From contig NC_046680.1 of assembly GCF_009870125.1 (NCBI RefSeq), positions 19,549,501 to 19,613,500 of the forward strand: 64,000 bases of DNA. Direction: 5' to 3'. Position 1 is the first letter of the stretch, and each line of letters begins with the position of its first letter. The DNA is from Drosophila pseudoobscura. Its lineage: Eukaryota > Arthropoda > Insecta > Diptera > Drosophilidae. Under the pieces are notes generated by a model, which searched no databases, had not been told where the DNA came from, and worked only from the letters and a program-made list of their open reading frames with translations. Position numbers and translations under genes: made by a program. This document shows positions 11,601-24,800 of the stretch, one piece after another.

Positions 11601-14600
11601 CGCTCTTAATGTGTGCGTGAGTATGTATATATGTGTGTGTGTGTGTGTGTGTGTGGGGGATAGTGTGTTTAGCTGTATTAGATTCTCTTTTGTATGATTT
11701 TTCATCTGAGTTCAGACCCCACCCCGCACCATCCATTCGCCCGTTGCCGTTGCCGCTGCCGCTGCTGGGAATATCTGTGCGTGCTCCAAGCGAAATTCCC
11801 AGCTTATTGTTATTGCCCGGGGAACATGAAGCGCGCTCATGGCAAACGATTGAGGAGGAAATGAGGAAAAGGGCACACACAGGACACGCGGCAATCGAGA
11901 GTTGTTGATTGTTACATATTACTCACGGCTGGAAAGTTCAAAGGGTCAGAGCATTCCCAGTGACCGAAGGAGCAGAGTTGATGCTGAACAAGCGGCTTTC
12001 GTTGCTCCGAAATCTTCTTCTTCTTATAAGGATATTCTTTCCCGCTAGAGGTTATTGCTTGCTTGATTTTAATTGTCTAAAAGCAGTACTGCATCCATGG
12101 GCTCGTTGAGAGTTGAGTAAATTGTAAATAAATTGGGTAATCCGGATAATTTCCAGGCCATCAGCCTGCCGCCATCATACATACATAAGGATGCAACAAA
12201 TTCTTGGGACTACAAACTTCGCCCCTCCCCCACTTACCACCCCCACCCCCTTGGGCTCATAAATATGCATGGAATCACCGGGTGGTGAGGTAGCAGTTTA
12301 AATCGGAAAAAAATGTGTAAGCTCCTTCTGCTGCAAGCATCTCCTGCGCATCCTTCTGCTGTCTGTTGCCTTTCAATATTGATAGTAAATGCCGTAAAGT
12401 ATTTTACGAAAATTCTTCTACGGCTCCTGCCTCTTCCCCCACCTCCTGCTGCTCCTCACCTCAGGCGGCTGTTGTTGCTGGTGTACTGGATGTTGCCTTG
12501 AGTTTTATGCAAGGATGTGGAAAATTCCAACGAAGTGCGGTCATTTTAATAACGAAAAACATCAGCTCTTTATGCACTCATTGCTCCTCCTCTCCTCTCC
12601 TCTCCTCTCCTCTGCTCTCCTGTTGTGCCTTTTTGTTGTTGCGTTCCTTGCCGTGCCCTCCCTTCCCAGTTCTAGCTTCTATTCCCCATTGTTGTTGCTC
12701 TCCCCCTTTGTTGTTGCACTTTATGACTTTCGCTGTTGTTGTTAGTCGTGCAAAAGTTTTTCAATATACCAGAGTACTTTTTGTTTTTGCCGCTGCTTTT
12801 GTTTTGCTCTTACTGTACCGCCCAGTGCCTGGGGAATTCCCCCAACCCCCCATAGTGAGTGGGTGTGTCTGTGTGAGTGTACATATCACAGTTGGATGGT
12901 TTAATTTTAAAATCACACAAAAACAGTTAATTTTGGACGTGGATGCCAGCCTGCAGTAATTGCCACGAAACTGCGAAATAAATGCGAAAATTCGACAGAA
13001 ATTTATGCAAATATTGTAATTATCTGCTTGGACAATCGAATCAATATCGTACAAACACACATGGATTAAACATAAAGAATTGCCGAAACAGAGGCACCTA
13101 CAAGGCTCCATTCATTACGAAATTTTCAAGAAATCTCAACATCATTTCCTGGAAATCCCATCACGAGACTCGCTCAACAGATTAAAGAGGTTTATGAGTA
13201 ATGAAAATCAGACTCCTTCATTTAAAAATATCCTCTGAATAATGTACTTTGGGGAAGGCTTTCATTGAGTGTACTTTTGTACTTTAATTTTTCAAAATCG
13301 TTAAAACTCCAATTGTTTTGCTTCTTTGCAGGGTCAGTGCTCGGCTGGCACACTGCCCATGGCCTGGGTCGATGAGGGACCTGGGCCCCCAACGTGTCCG
13401 CGTTCCTGCGCCGAGCAGCAGCAGCCCCCACAGAAACGGACCGCAGCGCCCGGAGAGGGCTCCATGTCGAAGAGGAGCGTCACCAGTAACAATAAAGCCA
13501 AGTATTTCGTAAACTATAAGACATCCCAGATGCGCTTGGGTCACAGCAGTCGAGTCATGTCGCGGGTGCGCAGGGAGCGGGATCGCAGCGAAGGGGATCC
13601 TCCGGTCACGGACATCCCCACCACAACAGAGGCCGAGCAGGACCTGGAGCTTGAGCTGGGGGAGAGTGCGGCTGCATTCTCCACCATGGCCAGCCCCAGC
13701 ACCGAGGACATGGATGCGGCGGCAGAGCCAACGTTGTCCTACAGCCATCTGCATGCCCAGCCGCAGATTCACCTCGACGCAGCGGACCAGCCGGAGCAGG
13801 GGCACGCTGGAGCTGGAGCTGGAGCTGAGGATGAGCAACAACAGTGCCTTGATTATCTGGGCGATGCCGCCGAGTCGAGTCCGCAGCATCTGTGCGGCCT
13901 GGAGTCACCCACGGAGCTGCTGAAGCGGCTGCGGACGCTGCGCCTTCGGAACTGCTGCGAGAGGAGTGTGTTCAGCGCTCTGCACACGCTGGCCCTCAAC
14001 GCCACCCTTTCGGACCGGGGCGAGTGCGTCCGCATCCTCAGCGACCTGCTGGACGTGGACGCCCTGGCCAATCGCATCACCTGCGAGCTGGCCGAGATCC
14101 TCTTCCGCTTCGACTGTCGGCAGGTCTACTCGTTGATCAACCAGTGCGACGACTGCAAGGTGAGTTCCCTTTTCCAATTAAATGGCGGCCAGCGACCTCT
14201 CAAAGAATGAGTTGGCCCCGTTGACCCAGCCCCAACCCCAACCCCAATCACCTTCTATAGTCATTCCCGGCCAGGCCGGAACATTTCCGCACCGCGTGAC
14301 ATTTTTGGTTGCTCATTAATTATTAAAGTTGAGCCACCAGAAAGAGGAAAAAACCCCTAAAGCAGTAATCTGCACTGAGAGAAATGGAAATGGCCAAGTA
14401 TACATTCGGAGTGTTCCGATTGCACTAAGTATTGCCCCTTGCCTTTCGCCCAGTGCACAGACACTGGTACTGGCACTGGCTCGAGCTCATCGAGAGCTCG
14501 TTCTGCACAGCCAGGACTCGCTTGTCCAGGGTTTCGCATTTCAGACGCGTAATTATGAGGATGCCAGGAGGACAGTCAGGGCCAGTGCCAGCAACCGCAA

Positions 14601-17600
14601 AGTGTGAGCCAGGCGGAGACGGACCAGGAGCAGGAGATTGCGGTTAATTTGTGGCACTTAAGACTGGCTGCAGCTGTCGCATGCTGTGAGCGAGAGAGAG
14701 AGAAAGGGGGAGGCACATTTCGGCTGCATATTTGATGTCTGTACCATATAATTGGTAATTATTTGTCAAGTGCTGGCCAAAGATTCCTTGCCTTAACCTG
14801 AAAACGTGAAAACTGATGCCGAATGGGGGAGGCGGTGTAGATGTGGGTGTGGGTGCGGGTGCGGGGCCCAGGCCAGAAACAATGACTACGCTAATGAGGG
14901 TCTCTGTACGCAAAGGAAAAACCTTTTGAATACTGCAAAATCTCAGAGAGAGACAGAGAGAGAGTGGGAGAGCAGGACGAGAAGGAGGTGCCGAGGGCAT
15001 GCTAAAAAAAAGAAATGTGAATTGCGCTGATTAACAAAACTTGAGGCAAATGCTAAGCAGACAGCAGCAACAACAACGTTTCAGGCCAAAAATACACATG
15101 ATGACGGTGTGGAGAGTTGGATCGGGGGGGGGCCGTAACAGGCAATGGTTAGCTGACTGGGATGTGGGTTGGTTGCAAGTGCTGGCAGAAGCAGACATAT
15201 GTACACACACAAATTTAAATTTAAATTACGCATACGCCTGGTGGCACACATTTAATGCGCTGTGCAGCCACAACAGCAACAACAAGCATCTGGGTAGGGC
15301 TTTAATGTATAGGACAGAGGGGGCTGGGTGGATAAGGGTACGGACGCAGAGTGAAAGAGAGGGCAGTCTTAACATGATTCTAGTTCGAAACATTTCTGTC
15401 TCTAGCTCTCTGTCCATGTATCCTCTCTTGGCTCTTGGCTGGAGTGCAAATCAGGTGAAAGCAGAGAGCCACAGACGGAGCAGATTTTCCAGCAGTGGCT
15501 GTGGAAAGAGCGGCTCTCTTTCTCTCAGTGTCAGCTGTCAGCAGAGCTCTCTCTCTCTCATGCATATGTCTGAAGGCTCTTGGATATTCTGCAAACTTTT
15601 CCGTAGTTTATATAAGTTTCGAAAAGTGTACTGATTCGTTTTAATTTCCGGCAAAATCCGCAGCATTTAGTCAGGCTTATGCAATGAAATATGCCTTTTG
15701 TACAATTTATGCACTAACCAAAACGAAAAAAGTGATTAAATTTATTTTATTTTTATTGATTTCATTTTGGAGCTCCTGTGCCAAAAGTTTGATAGACGAA
15801 CCGATTCTGATTTCCAGCCGAAATTTATTTCAAATACTTCAACTGCGCGCGCTTCTCTCCACTCTCCTCTCTCTCGCTCTCGCTCTCTGGCCATTCAGCA
15901 AGAGGCTTCTTTTGGGCATTAACTTCCAAGTGGTAGCCAGCCTCGGGCCGCAAACAGATTCCAGCTTGCTCCTTCGGCCCGAAACACGTTTTTGCACATG
16001 GCCAGCAGACCATGCTGAGACTCCTGGGCAGTGTCAGAATCAGGGCTCGAATCAGATGCCGATCAAGCAGTAGTTGATTTAAATTAATTAGGTTGACTGT
16101 TCCCAGAGATGGCCATCAGAGCTGGGCCTCCAGACTGGCCCATGCACATAAATACCCGCACTTATTTATTATGATTTATGTGATATAACCACAACTTTGT
16201 CTAATTAGTCGCCAAAGGCTTGACATTGTGGCCCACCGCAAAGGGAATCTATCTGTTTCGGACCTCACCACAAGGCCACGTTTGTCTTGCTTGCGGTCGG
16301 GAAATCATTTTCTGTGGAAAGAGGCACTGCCCGAAATAAGGCTCCTCACGACCCAAGGCCCTTTTGATGGTCTCATAAATGCGGTCATTCGATTATCCTG
16401 GACGGGACATATTCCAGTAAATTTCAATCACATTCATTACACCACAGAATGGAGTGGCAGAAATTCATTTCCGAATTTGTCTCCTATGGGCAGATTCTGA
16501 GAAGGCCTAGCACGGCAGAACTAATTCGCATGAAATCTGGCTTGAGGCTGGGAAAGACTGGAAAACGGGTAAGAATTACAGCAAATAGAGAGAAATGGCA
16601 GGTGGAGCCCCAAAAGGATGCAACACAAAAACAGATACAGAATTCAAAGAAAACATAGAACCCATTATTTTGATAGTGACTTATAGTTCTAGACTACAGA
16701 CAGTTGATGGTACACCCATATAGGCTTCTAACCTGATCAATTCCGTTCTGATACCATTTACATAGATACGTATATACTCCCTATTAAATTCCAGTTTGTG
16801 AATCTTCAAGCTTCAGTTCCTGTTTGTTTTTGGCCCCCAGGCAATATTTATACACCTCCTCCTATATTTATACTCATACATACATCCAATATATCCATAT
16901 GTAGAGCAGTATTAGTAAGTTTTTTTTTGGAACACACTTTATTGTGGGCCATAATCTATTCCCATCGAAGATTTCGATTTGATGTGGAGGATTTTTGTTT
17001 TCCTTCCCCCCCTCAGCCAGTCGCTAACTTTTTTGCTTTGCTTTTAAGGCGCGTGTGTCCACAGCCACACTCACACCCACGCAGGGCTTTAGTGTGTGTA
17101 AATTTGCATTTGACATATACAGAGACACACACACACACACATATCACATAACCTTACGTCATCGGGGAAGTGAGTGGGAGTGGATGTTATTGGTGGGGGG
17201 AGGAGAGTTTGTCGTTGAAAGAAAATTGTCAAAAGCGGAAGTAGCGTAATTTCATAAATGATTGATTACACAGACTTTACACGCATTCTCACTTATGTAC
17301 AACACTCTCACACAGGCACACCCACACCCACACATGCACACACTAGAACACACACTCTTCAGTCTCATATTTGCTTAGGTGTTTGGGCCATAAACGCTTT
17401 GCTGCTGCCGCTGCTGTTGTCGACTGGCGACAGCTGACAACACCGAGTTATATTACACTACAGCGACGTTTTGTTGGCTCCACTTTCCACTTTCCACTCT
17501 TCAAGCCCCAGTCCTTGCTACTTGTCCTCGCCGTCGCCATCCCCGCCAACCCCGCCAACCATTCACATTCTGCGGCTGGACACATGTGCGAGACGACACA

Positions 17601-18784
17601 GCCAGAAACAACAGCAACAACAGCAACAGCAGAAAAAACATGGAAAAAGAAGGAAAAAAAACTTTCCGGTGTTCCAATAATCTTTTTTGTTTGTATTCTT
17701 TTTCCCTTTTGGTAAGCTCAACTTTGGTTTCCACCTTTTTTTTCCATAGCCTTTTTCCGTTTGCACGTTTTTTTGTACTCTTCTCATTTCGTTTGCTTTC
17801 ATTTTCAATCTAATAATTTATCGACTTTTGTGTGGGTGCTGGATCCTTCAGATAATCCCGAGAAAGGTGGAAGCATCTGGCGACAGATTCCAGATTGATG
17901 GAATCTACTTAGGTTCAAGGGGGGATTAAAGATGGGTTGACTCTCCATACATACATAAATAGATGCGGATAAGTGTTGTGGTTCATGCCACAAGTACATG
18001 TTTTACATGGCGCATTTATAAAACACGGTACTCGTAGAAAAGGCCGAAAGGATTCTGTATTCCTGGCCCGAAGGTGGAAAGGTTGTATATCTGGAATCTA
18101 TAAATGTTTTTGAGGCATTTTAGACTGATGGCTTGTACGTAGTTGATCGATGTTCACAGGACTTTCAGAAGATTCCAAATGGTAGACTGTAGTCTTAGAA
18201 AGTTTCTCCATTCTCCTAGTGTACAAACTGTTTCAATCAGTTCAATCACATGCATACACTACACCGTAGTTGAGCAGGAAAGATCTCGGAGTATTACAAC
18301 GGAGCACAGATGATGGCATTCGCTATCTATTTGCTTGGGAAAGGAAACTATCGATTCGTAATTGAATCGTTTTCCCGGAAGCCCATACCACACCCACCCC
18401 CCCCCCCCACCCGAACAGACATCATCTGGGTCCCCCTTTTCTGACTTCAAAGTTTCTCCCCTCTCCTACCCTCTCCTTTCATTCAAAGAAACTTTCTTTC
18501 TCTTCCACCCTCCAATAAAAATTGCGTATCCGCCGCGAGGGCAGTGGAGAAAGTTGCTGTTAAAGCCCACAAAATGGATGGAGCAATGCAGCGCAAAATT
18601 GGCCAATTGCTTGAAGAAGAAGTTATCTTTGAAAGGAAAGAAGAAGTGGTCGAAGAGGCGCTAATGTGACCAAAAGCAGAACAGCAGCAGCAGTTGGCAA
18701 AGCAGCAGCAAACGATTAATCAATAAAACGAAGCGCCTGATGAGCAGGGCCCAGACGGTCGGTTGGACGGACGTACAAACAGTA

Positions 18785-18822
<38 letters not shown>

Positions 18823-21800
18823 AGAGTTCTTAGATAAAGGGTAGCAGGGGCAGCAGCTGCTTCTGGAGGGCTACTACCTCCTTCTGCGTTGACTGACAAT
18901 TCTTTGTCCAAACAGACGCACCAACACACACACACACATACACAGAGTGAGAGAGAGAGAGAGAGAGAGGGTCGAAGAGTCTCGTTGCTGACACAATATG
19001 AAAAATGTTTTTTTTTCCCCTCATTTCAGGGATCTGTGGTGGGAGGGGGACGAGGTTGAGGGTGAGCAGCCAGCGGTACCAGCATGGGGATAGAGGATAG
19101 CCATGTTCGTAATCCACAATCGACAAAGATAAATCGCTTTTAGTGTGCTTCAAAGCATTTATTTAAATTTAAGCTCTGTCTCGTTCGCTCTCTTCATCTC
19201 TCTCTCTCTCTCTGTATCCTCTCTCTATTCTATCCTTCTCTCTTTTTTCCTTTCCTTTGTCTGCGCTCTGGCAAAAGTGAAAATCGAACCCAAAAACTGA
19301 ACCCCAAACGAGACAAAGGCAAATGAATTATCTATCTGCTGCATAGGCTGACGTCATAGATACACGCCACTCCAAGTACTGCCCTCTCCACCCCCACCGA
19401 CTCCACTCCACTCCAGTACCCCGCTGGCATCTCTGGCTACATTCGGTTGAGTCTCTTCTCTTCTTTTGGCGGCCAGCATGTGAGCTGCCACAAAAATTAT
19501 GCCACACCCACTCTTCGGGTCTTTAATGAGCTGCCAATGACTCAGCCTCGGTCGCAGCTTAACGAGCAAATTAGTTGGTTTTAGCATCGTTCCGCCTATG
19601 GCTTTCTCTCCTGACGGTGGCCATATTCCAAAACTATTCACGGACTATTCTTTATAAGTTATTAAACATATTATCACATCTTTAAAGCTGAGAGTGGCTT
19701 TACATGGCCACATAAATGTACACGAAAGCATATGTTGAGCTGCTCAAGGACATGAAAACCTGACCACTGCCGGTGTAGTGGTAAAACTTTCCATCTCGAA
19801 CATTTTCCCAGAAAAATGAACATTTGAATGTACCTGGGAAGCTCTGCCGGTGGACATGGTTGATTGGTTCAAGTTCCCATTTAATGTTCACATGTTGCAT
19901 ATCGGGTTGCCACTATATATTCCCCCCCCTGCCCGCTAAGTACGTGGACATTGTTCGATGGGAAATGGCGCGACTTGTTTTTAATTAAACTTTCGATTCA
20001 TATGTTCCGTCACTTAAGCGGCTTTCAAGGAATTGCGGACGCTGCATAACTGAAACGTGAAGCAAGGCCCTGCCGCCATCGAACATGGCTGAATTGAATG
20101 TCTTTTAGTCCATTGAAAGAGCTGGGCTGGGCTGGCCTGGCTGCATTCTTATGGGGTAAGAGGAAAATGTTGCAGACGTGGCTGCCACACACACACACGC
20201 AGTGACAGGGTATAGACATACAGGAATTGACTTCCAGGCCAGGACATCGCATTTGTGTATTTACTTGTATGTATGTGCCACTGGCATGCATTGTATTTGA
20301 ATTGTCAAATCAGTAAAAGGGGGCCCAGAGGATGGGCTGCAGAGGCAGCAGACGTGGCACAATGGGCCGGCGATGGCGATGGGAAGTGCACAGACAAACA
20401 GGCGGATCCGACTCGGCTCTGCCTCGTGCTATGCCCCTGCCCCTGCCCATGCCCCAGTCCGTGTGTGTGCATCAGTACAGTCAACGCCTGACTGACTCGA
20501 CCGGACGGAAGCTGCAAAATAAACTAAGCATTGCATTTAGCTAGGATACTGGGGGGACGGGGCTCCTGTCCTTGGGGTATTGGACAGGGCGCAAAAACTA
20601 GCATCGAAGAAAGATTTAAGCTGAAAAGATCTCCCTAGTACGTGGGTATCTCTAGAATGCCAGAGCTTGCGTAATTAGTCATAATCTCCCAGACAAATGG
20701 AGACCCTCTAATTAAGTGCTAACTAATGTGTGGACCCACAGCTGAGCCGAGGTCCAGCTCGGTTATGGACCAAAGCTCGGATCGTAAAGGAGAGACTAAA
20801 TGCTAATTAGAAAATGTTTTGAAATGAAAATGCTTTTGAGATGCCCCGTGCACTGCGCCAAAGGAAAAATAAAAAAAAACACACGCTCGTATGTTTTTTC
20901 TCCTGAAAATGGAAGCCAAGCCAAGTGGATGTGGACACACAGAGTTCCAAAACCTTTGAACAGCCAAACCTAAACCGCAGAGAGAGATGATCTTGAAATG
21001 TCATAATTAATATTTAAATTAAATATTCGGATTTAAAAGGCAATTTAATTGATTTAAATATATTTAATTAAATTGGTAAGAATTGGTAAGAACATATTTA
21101 ATTTTAATTTGAAAATAGTTAATTAATATATGAAATATATTTAAATCAAATATTTTCATATTAATTTCAAAATTTAAGTGAAATTCTTCGATTCATATTT
21201 TAATCTAAGTATAAATCAGTTCTGAAAACTGCCCGAACAGCCTTTAGAAACTAGATTTGAAAAGCCTATGCCAAGAGACCTTTTTATTTCCCTCAGTGTA
21301 CACGAATGCGGGACTAGATGTGTGCGTATGTGTATGTTTGTGTTTGGCTTAATGTGTATGCATGTATGCAGTGTCTGTGTACATAAATTTCAACACTTGT
21401 CAGCCAACATATCCGTCATAAACATTCCACATCAGCCACAACGTAAATTTCACTTAAATATGCAAATTTTCCTCAACCCACCAGCCCACCAGCCCTTTCC
21501 CACGACAAAGACCGAGCGGCCTGGACAGGTTGGACATTTTCGCGTTGCATAAAAAAGGATAAACCAAAATTAAAGGAGTAGAGTCGACAGCCATGGGCTC
21601 AAAGCAAACATGTTAATTGAAAAATTTACCCACAATCTGTGGAAAAATGGTGTAAAAAATAGATGTATGTATACAAATGTGTACCTACCTCATATATTGC
21701 ATGCACAATGCGAAATAAATGCTTTTGGCCAGCCATGACAGGCAATTAAAAATTCACTAGGGCGGCATTTTGTTGCCCAATTAGCCAGACACAAAAAGGG

Positions 21801-24800
21801 ATGGAACGAGGCGGATAAAAAGAGCCGCCGATAGATGAACAGCAATATACTGCAGTGGACAATAGACAATTATGAGGGCAGGGCATAGAAGGTTTGACGG
21901 CGGACAGCAGCTAAACAAATGTGCCACAAATGTTTATGATTATTTCCACTGACATCCTTTTCGAACAACTCTCTCGCTCTCTCTGTATCTCTTAGCCCTG
22001 TTAAAGCGCCAATAGCTTTTGACATTTTGTTATGGGATCTTGTGGTTTTAGATTTGTGCGTGCTGGCCAGAGCACGTCGTGGCAGCTGTGAGTACGAGTG
22101 CACCCCATCAGTGGGGTGATGGGGTGGGGTGATGGGGTAGCAGAGGTATCGCAGCTTTATGTGCTGCACTCTCCTTGCAAAATCGAGTCGCGCTGAAGGT
22201 AACACGTGACCGTGTGGCAAAAAAACAAACGAAGCAATGAACCAGGCAGAAACAGAAACAGAAACAGTAACAGAAACAGTAACAGAGCGAGAACCAGAAA
22301 AATAAGGGAATGAGAAAGAAAGTGCTGGCCATAAGATGGTCAGGGCGAAAGGGTGGAGTATACATAATGGCTCTTGCAACATCGCTAGGGTCTGCTCGGT
22401 GGGTGCATGCTGCAAAAACTGCTCCTGAAGAACACACAGACACACACACACACACGTGTGCACACACAAAACCCACAATCACCCACACAGACACTCGGAA
22501 AATGGTTGGAAAATAAAAGTTTATCCTTGGACCAAAAGCAAAAGCATTACTAAAGCGACGCCCACAGAGAGACGGGAAAGGAGGACGAGTGCGAGTGGGT
22601 GGCTGGATTGTGGGGCAGTGCCTGCTGTGCTTATTGCCAATGCGACAACACGTGCCACAGTTGGTCAAGTGCGTTGCGACTGCGACTGCAACTGCGAGTG
22701 CGAGCGTGGCCAAGGCACTTTTGTGCTGGTTAACAAAATAAACACAAGGAGAGCGTTCGCCCACCACCAGACCGCGCCCTCGCACAACCACAGACCAGCA
22801 CACACACACACACACTCTCTTTGGTGCATCTGCACTGGTGTAATTGTATGTGATCAAATGGATACTTTGGCTGCAGTTTCTGGCTGCTTTTCGCCGCCTC
22901 CGCAAAGGGAAACCGGATAGCCACTATTGGGTACGTGGACTTGCATCCAGTACTCGTGGCGTATAATTTACCAGTCCGTGTTCTCGAAGACCTTAAGACA
23001 CAACATTTGGACACAAATTTGGACTTCTTTCTCCCACACAAATTTAAGATACACAATTTGCGAGTAATCCAGACAAATTTATCTCTGAAAAAAGTTTGGC
23101 CAATACCTCAATTGACGGTTCAAATATAGCAAAATTGCAAAATTAACATATTTTACATTTGAATATCGAAACATACTGGTTTTGGTCCGTGCTTTGGGGC
23201 TGACGGTTAGTGTGTAGTGTGATTTCGATTTTATACCCTTCTTCCCTTCTCCTCAAAAGAACTCACCTGCCCCGAGTTGTAAGGGTATTGAGAGCATCAT
23301 TTGATACAAAAAAAAAGACATCGTAACTGCACATAATTGAAGTATTCACTTGGGCGAAACAATAGCCAGAGATATTTCGCATTTACATTTAATGGCTGCA
23401 AAAATCATTGTTGATTGTTATTTATGGAGTGAATTTTAATAAATGTATTTTAAATTTGCACATATGTACACATACAAATCAGTAGCACTCGCACACATGC
23501 AGGCACGCAACGTTTCGTGAGCCATTATGCAAATTGGCAACAACATGAGCTCGAGAGCCAGAACCAGGCCCAAACCCGAAGCCGAAGCCGAACCCGAACC
23601 AAAAAAAAGTGGAGGCATCCGTAATGGCAGGGTTCTTACTACTCATAAATTTGCTGCAATGGTACAAATCAAATCATAACTTATTTGCATACATACGAGC
23701 CTAACGTGGAATCGTACGACAAGGAGGTGGGGGGAGGTGGCTTATAGGTGGTGGAACCCCCCCAATATGTAGCTTTTGAGGGAGCATGTGTGTGTGTGTG
23801 TGGCCATATCAATTACATTACATCGTCCATGGCATGGAATTTTGTGTGCTGCGCAAATCTTTTGCCCAATTCAGTCACGTTCCCATAACACACTGACCAC
23901 AGGACCACAACAAGGACCCGGACTCGGACCCGGACCCGGTCCCGGTCCCGGCCAGGACCGAAATGAAAGTGTATTAAATTCCTGCTGAATTGGTTTTTTC
24001 CATCGCCTGTCTGAAACTAGCATCGAAGCGAGTGCGCTTAGAAAGCCATAAAATATTTATGTTTCAGCCAGTTTGCGAATGAATTTGAAGGCCAATGCAG
24101 GAGCATAAACTTTGATACACTCAAACGAGCCAATCGAATTGTGGATTGGCTTGTGTCGAGTGCCAGAGCACGGTGAAAGGGGCGGGGATCGATAACGCAA
24201 ACAATATGCAAGGACAAACAAAGTTGTTCTCATTTGGCTGGTCATTACACCGATGGCACTTTCACTTTTGCCTTCACCCTCTCAGCAAATGGAAAGTTCT
24301 CTCTTCGCTCTCTCCAACGAGAATAATTAGCCAAGAAGCGTTACACAAAAGGCAAACTACAAGCAATTTATCCTAGTGGTAAATGGCTATAAATTGTGGT
24401 ACGTTTTAACACTTAAAATATCTATCGATATTTATCGAACAAAAAATTTTCTGTGTGCTTGAATAAGAATGGATTTATTTTCAACACACTTTCTGTGGTG
24501 CGATGTGGATGGATTACTTCCATACATATTTATGATTATTTTTTCGTGTCTGTGTTTTTTCTTTGGTTCAACGGCTTATGAAATTATGATAGTAAAAACC
24601 TACGACGGCAAAAACAGCAACCAGCCATTTGAAAGCTCGTAAATTAAGCCCCACGCAATGTCTGCTCCGTTTGGCAAATATAAAAGATATTTTTCTTTCT
24701 TTTCCACTCCCCTTTCAAAAATAAAGCAAAAAAGAAAAATTCAATTATTTGCCATATGAAACGGTCATTGACTGACCGATGACTGGTCAGTGGCAGGGTC

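Noticed and set aside
12366..12959. 197-codon + frame rich in Leu/Ser/Cys
   Set aside because: It is produced by the CTCCT tandem and T-rich intron sequence, has no protein character and is not spliced to neighbouring exons.
15041..15634. 197-codon + frame in Nlf-1 intron 2
   Set aside because: It begins without a convincing context, spans microsatellite DNA and resembles no family.
22108..22905. 265-codon minus-strand open frame
   Set aside because: It is driven by CA/TG and CAGAAA repeats (Cys-Val and Cys-Phe runs) with no domain, and lies inside an Nlf-1 intron.
24423..24430. TATCGATA (exact DRE octamer) as a promoter inside Nlf-1 intron 2
   Set aside because: It is a single site with no leader, donor or gene nearby; a chance match is likely in AT-rich DNA.
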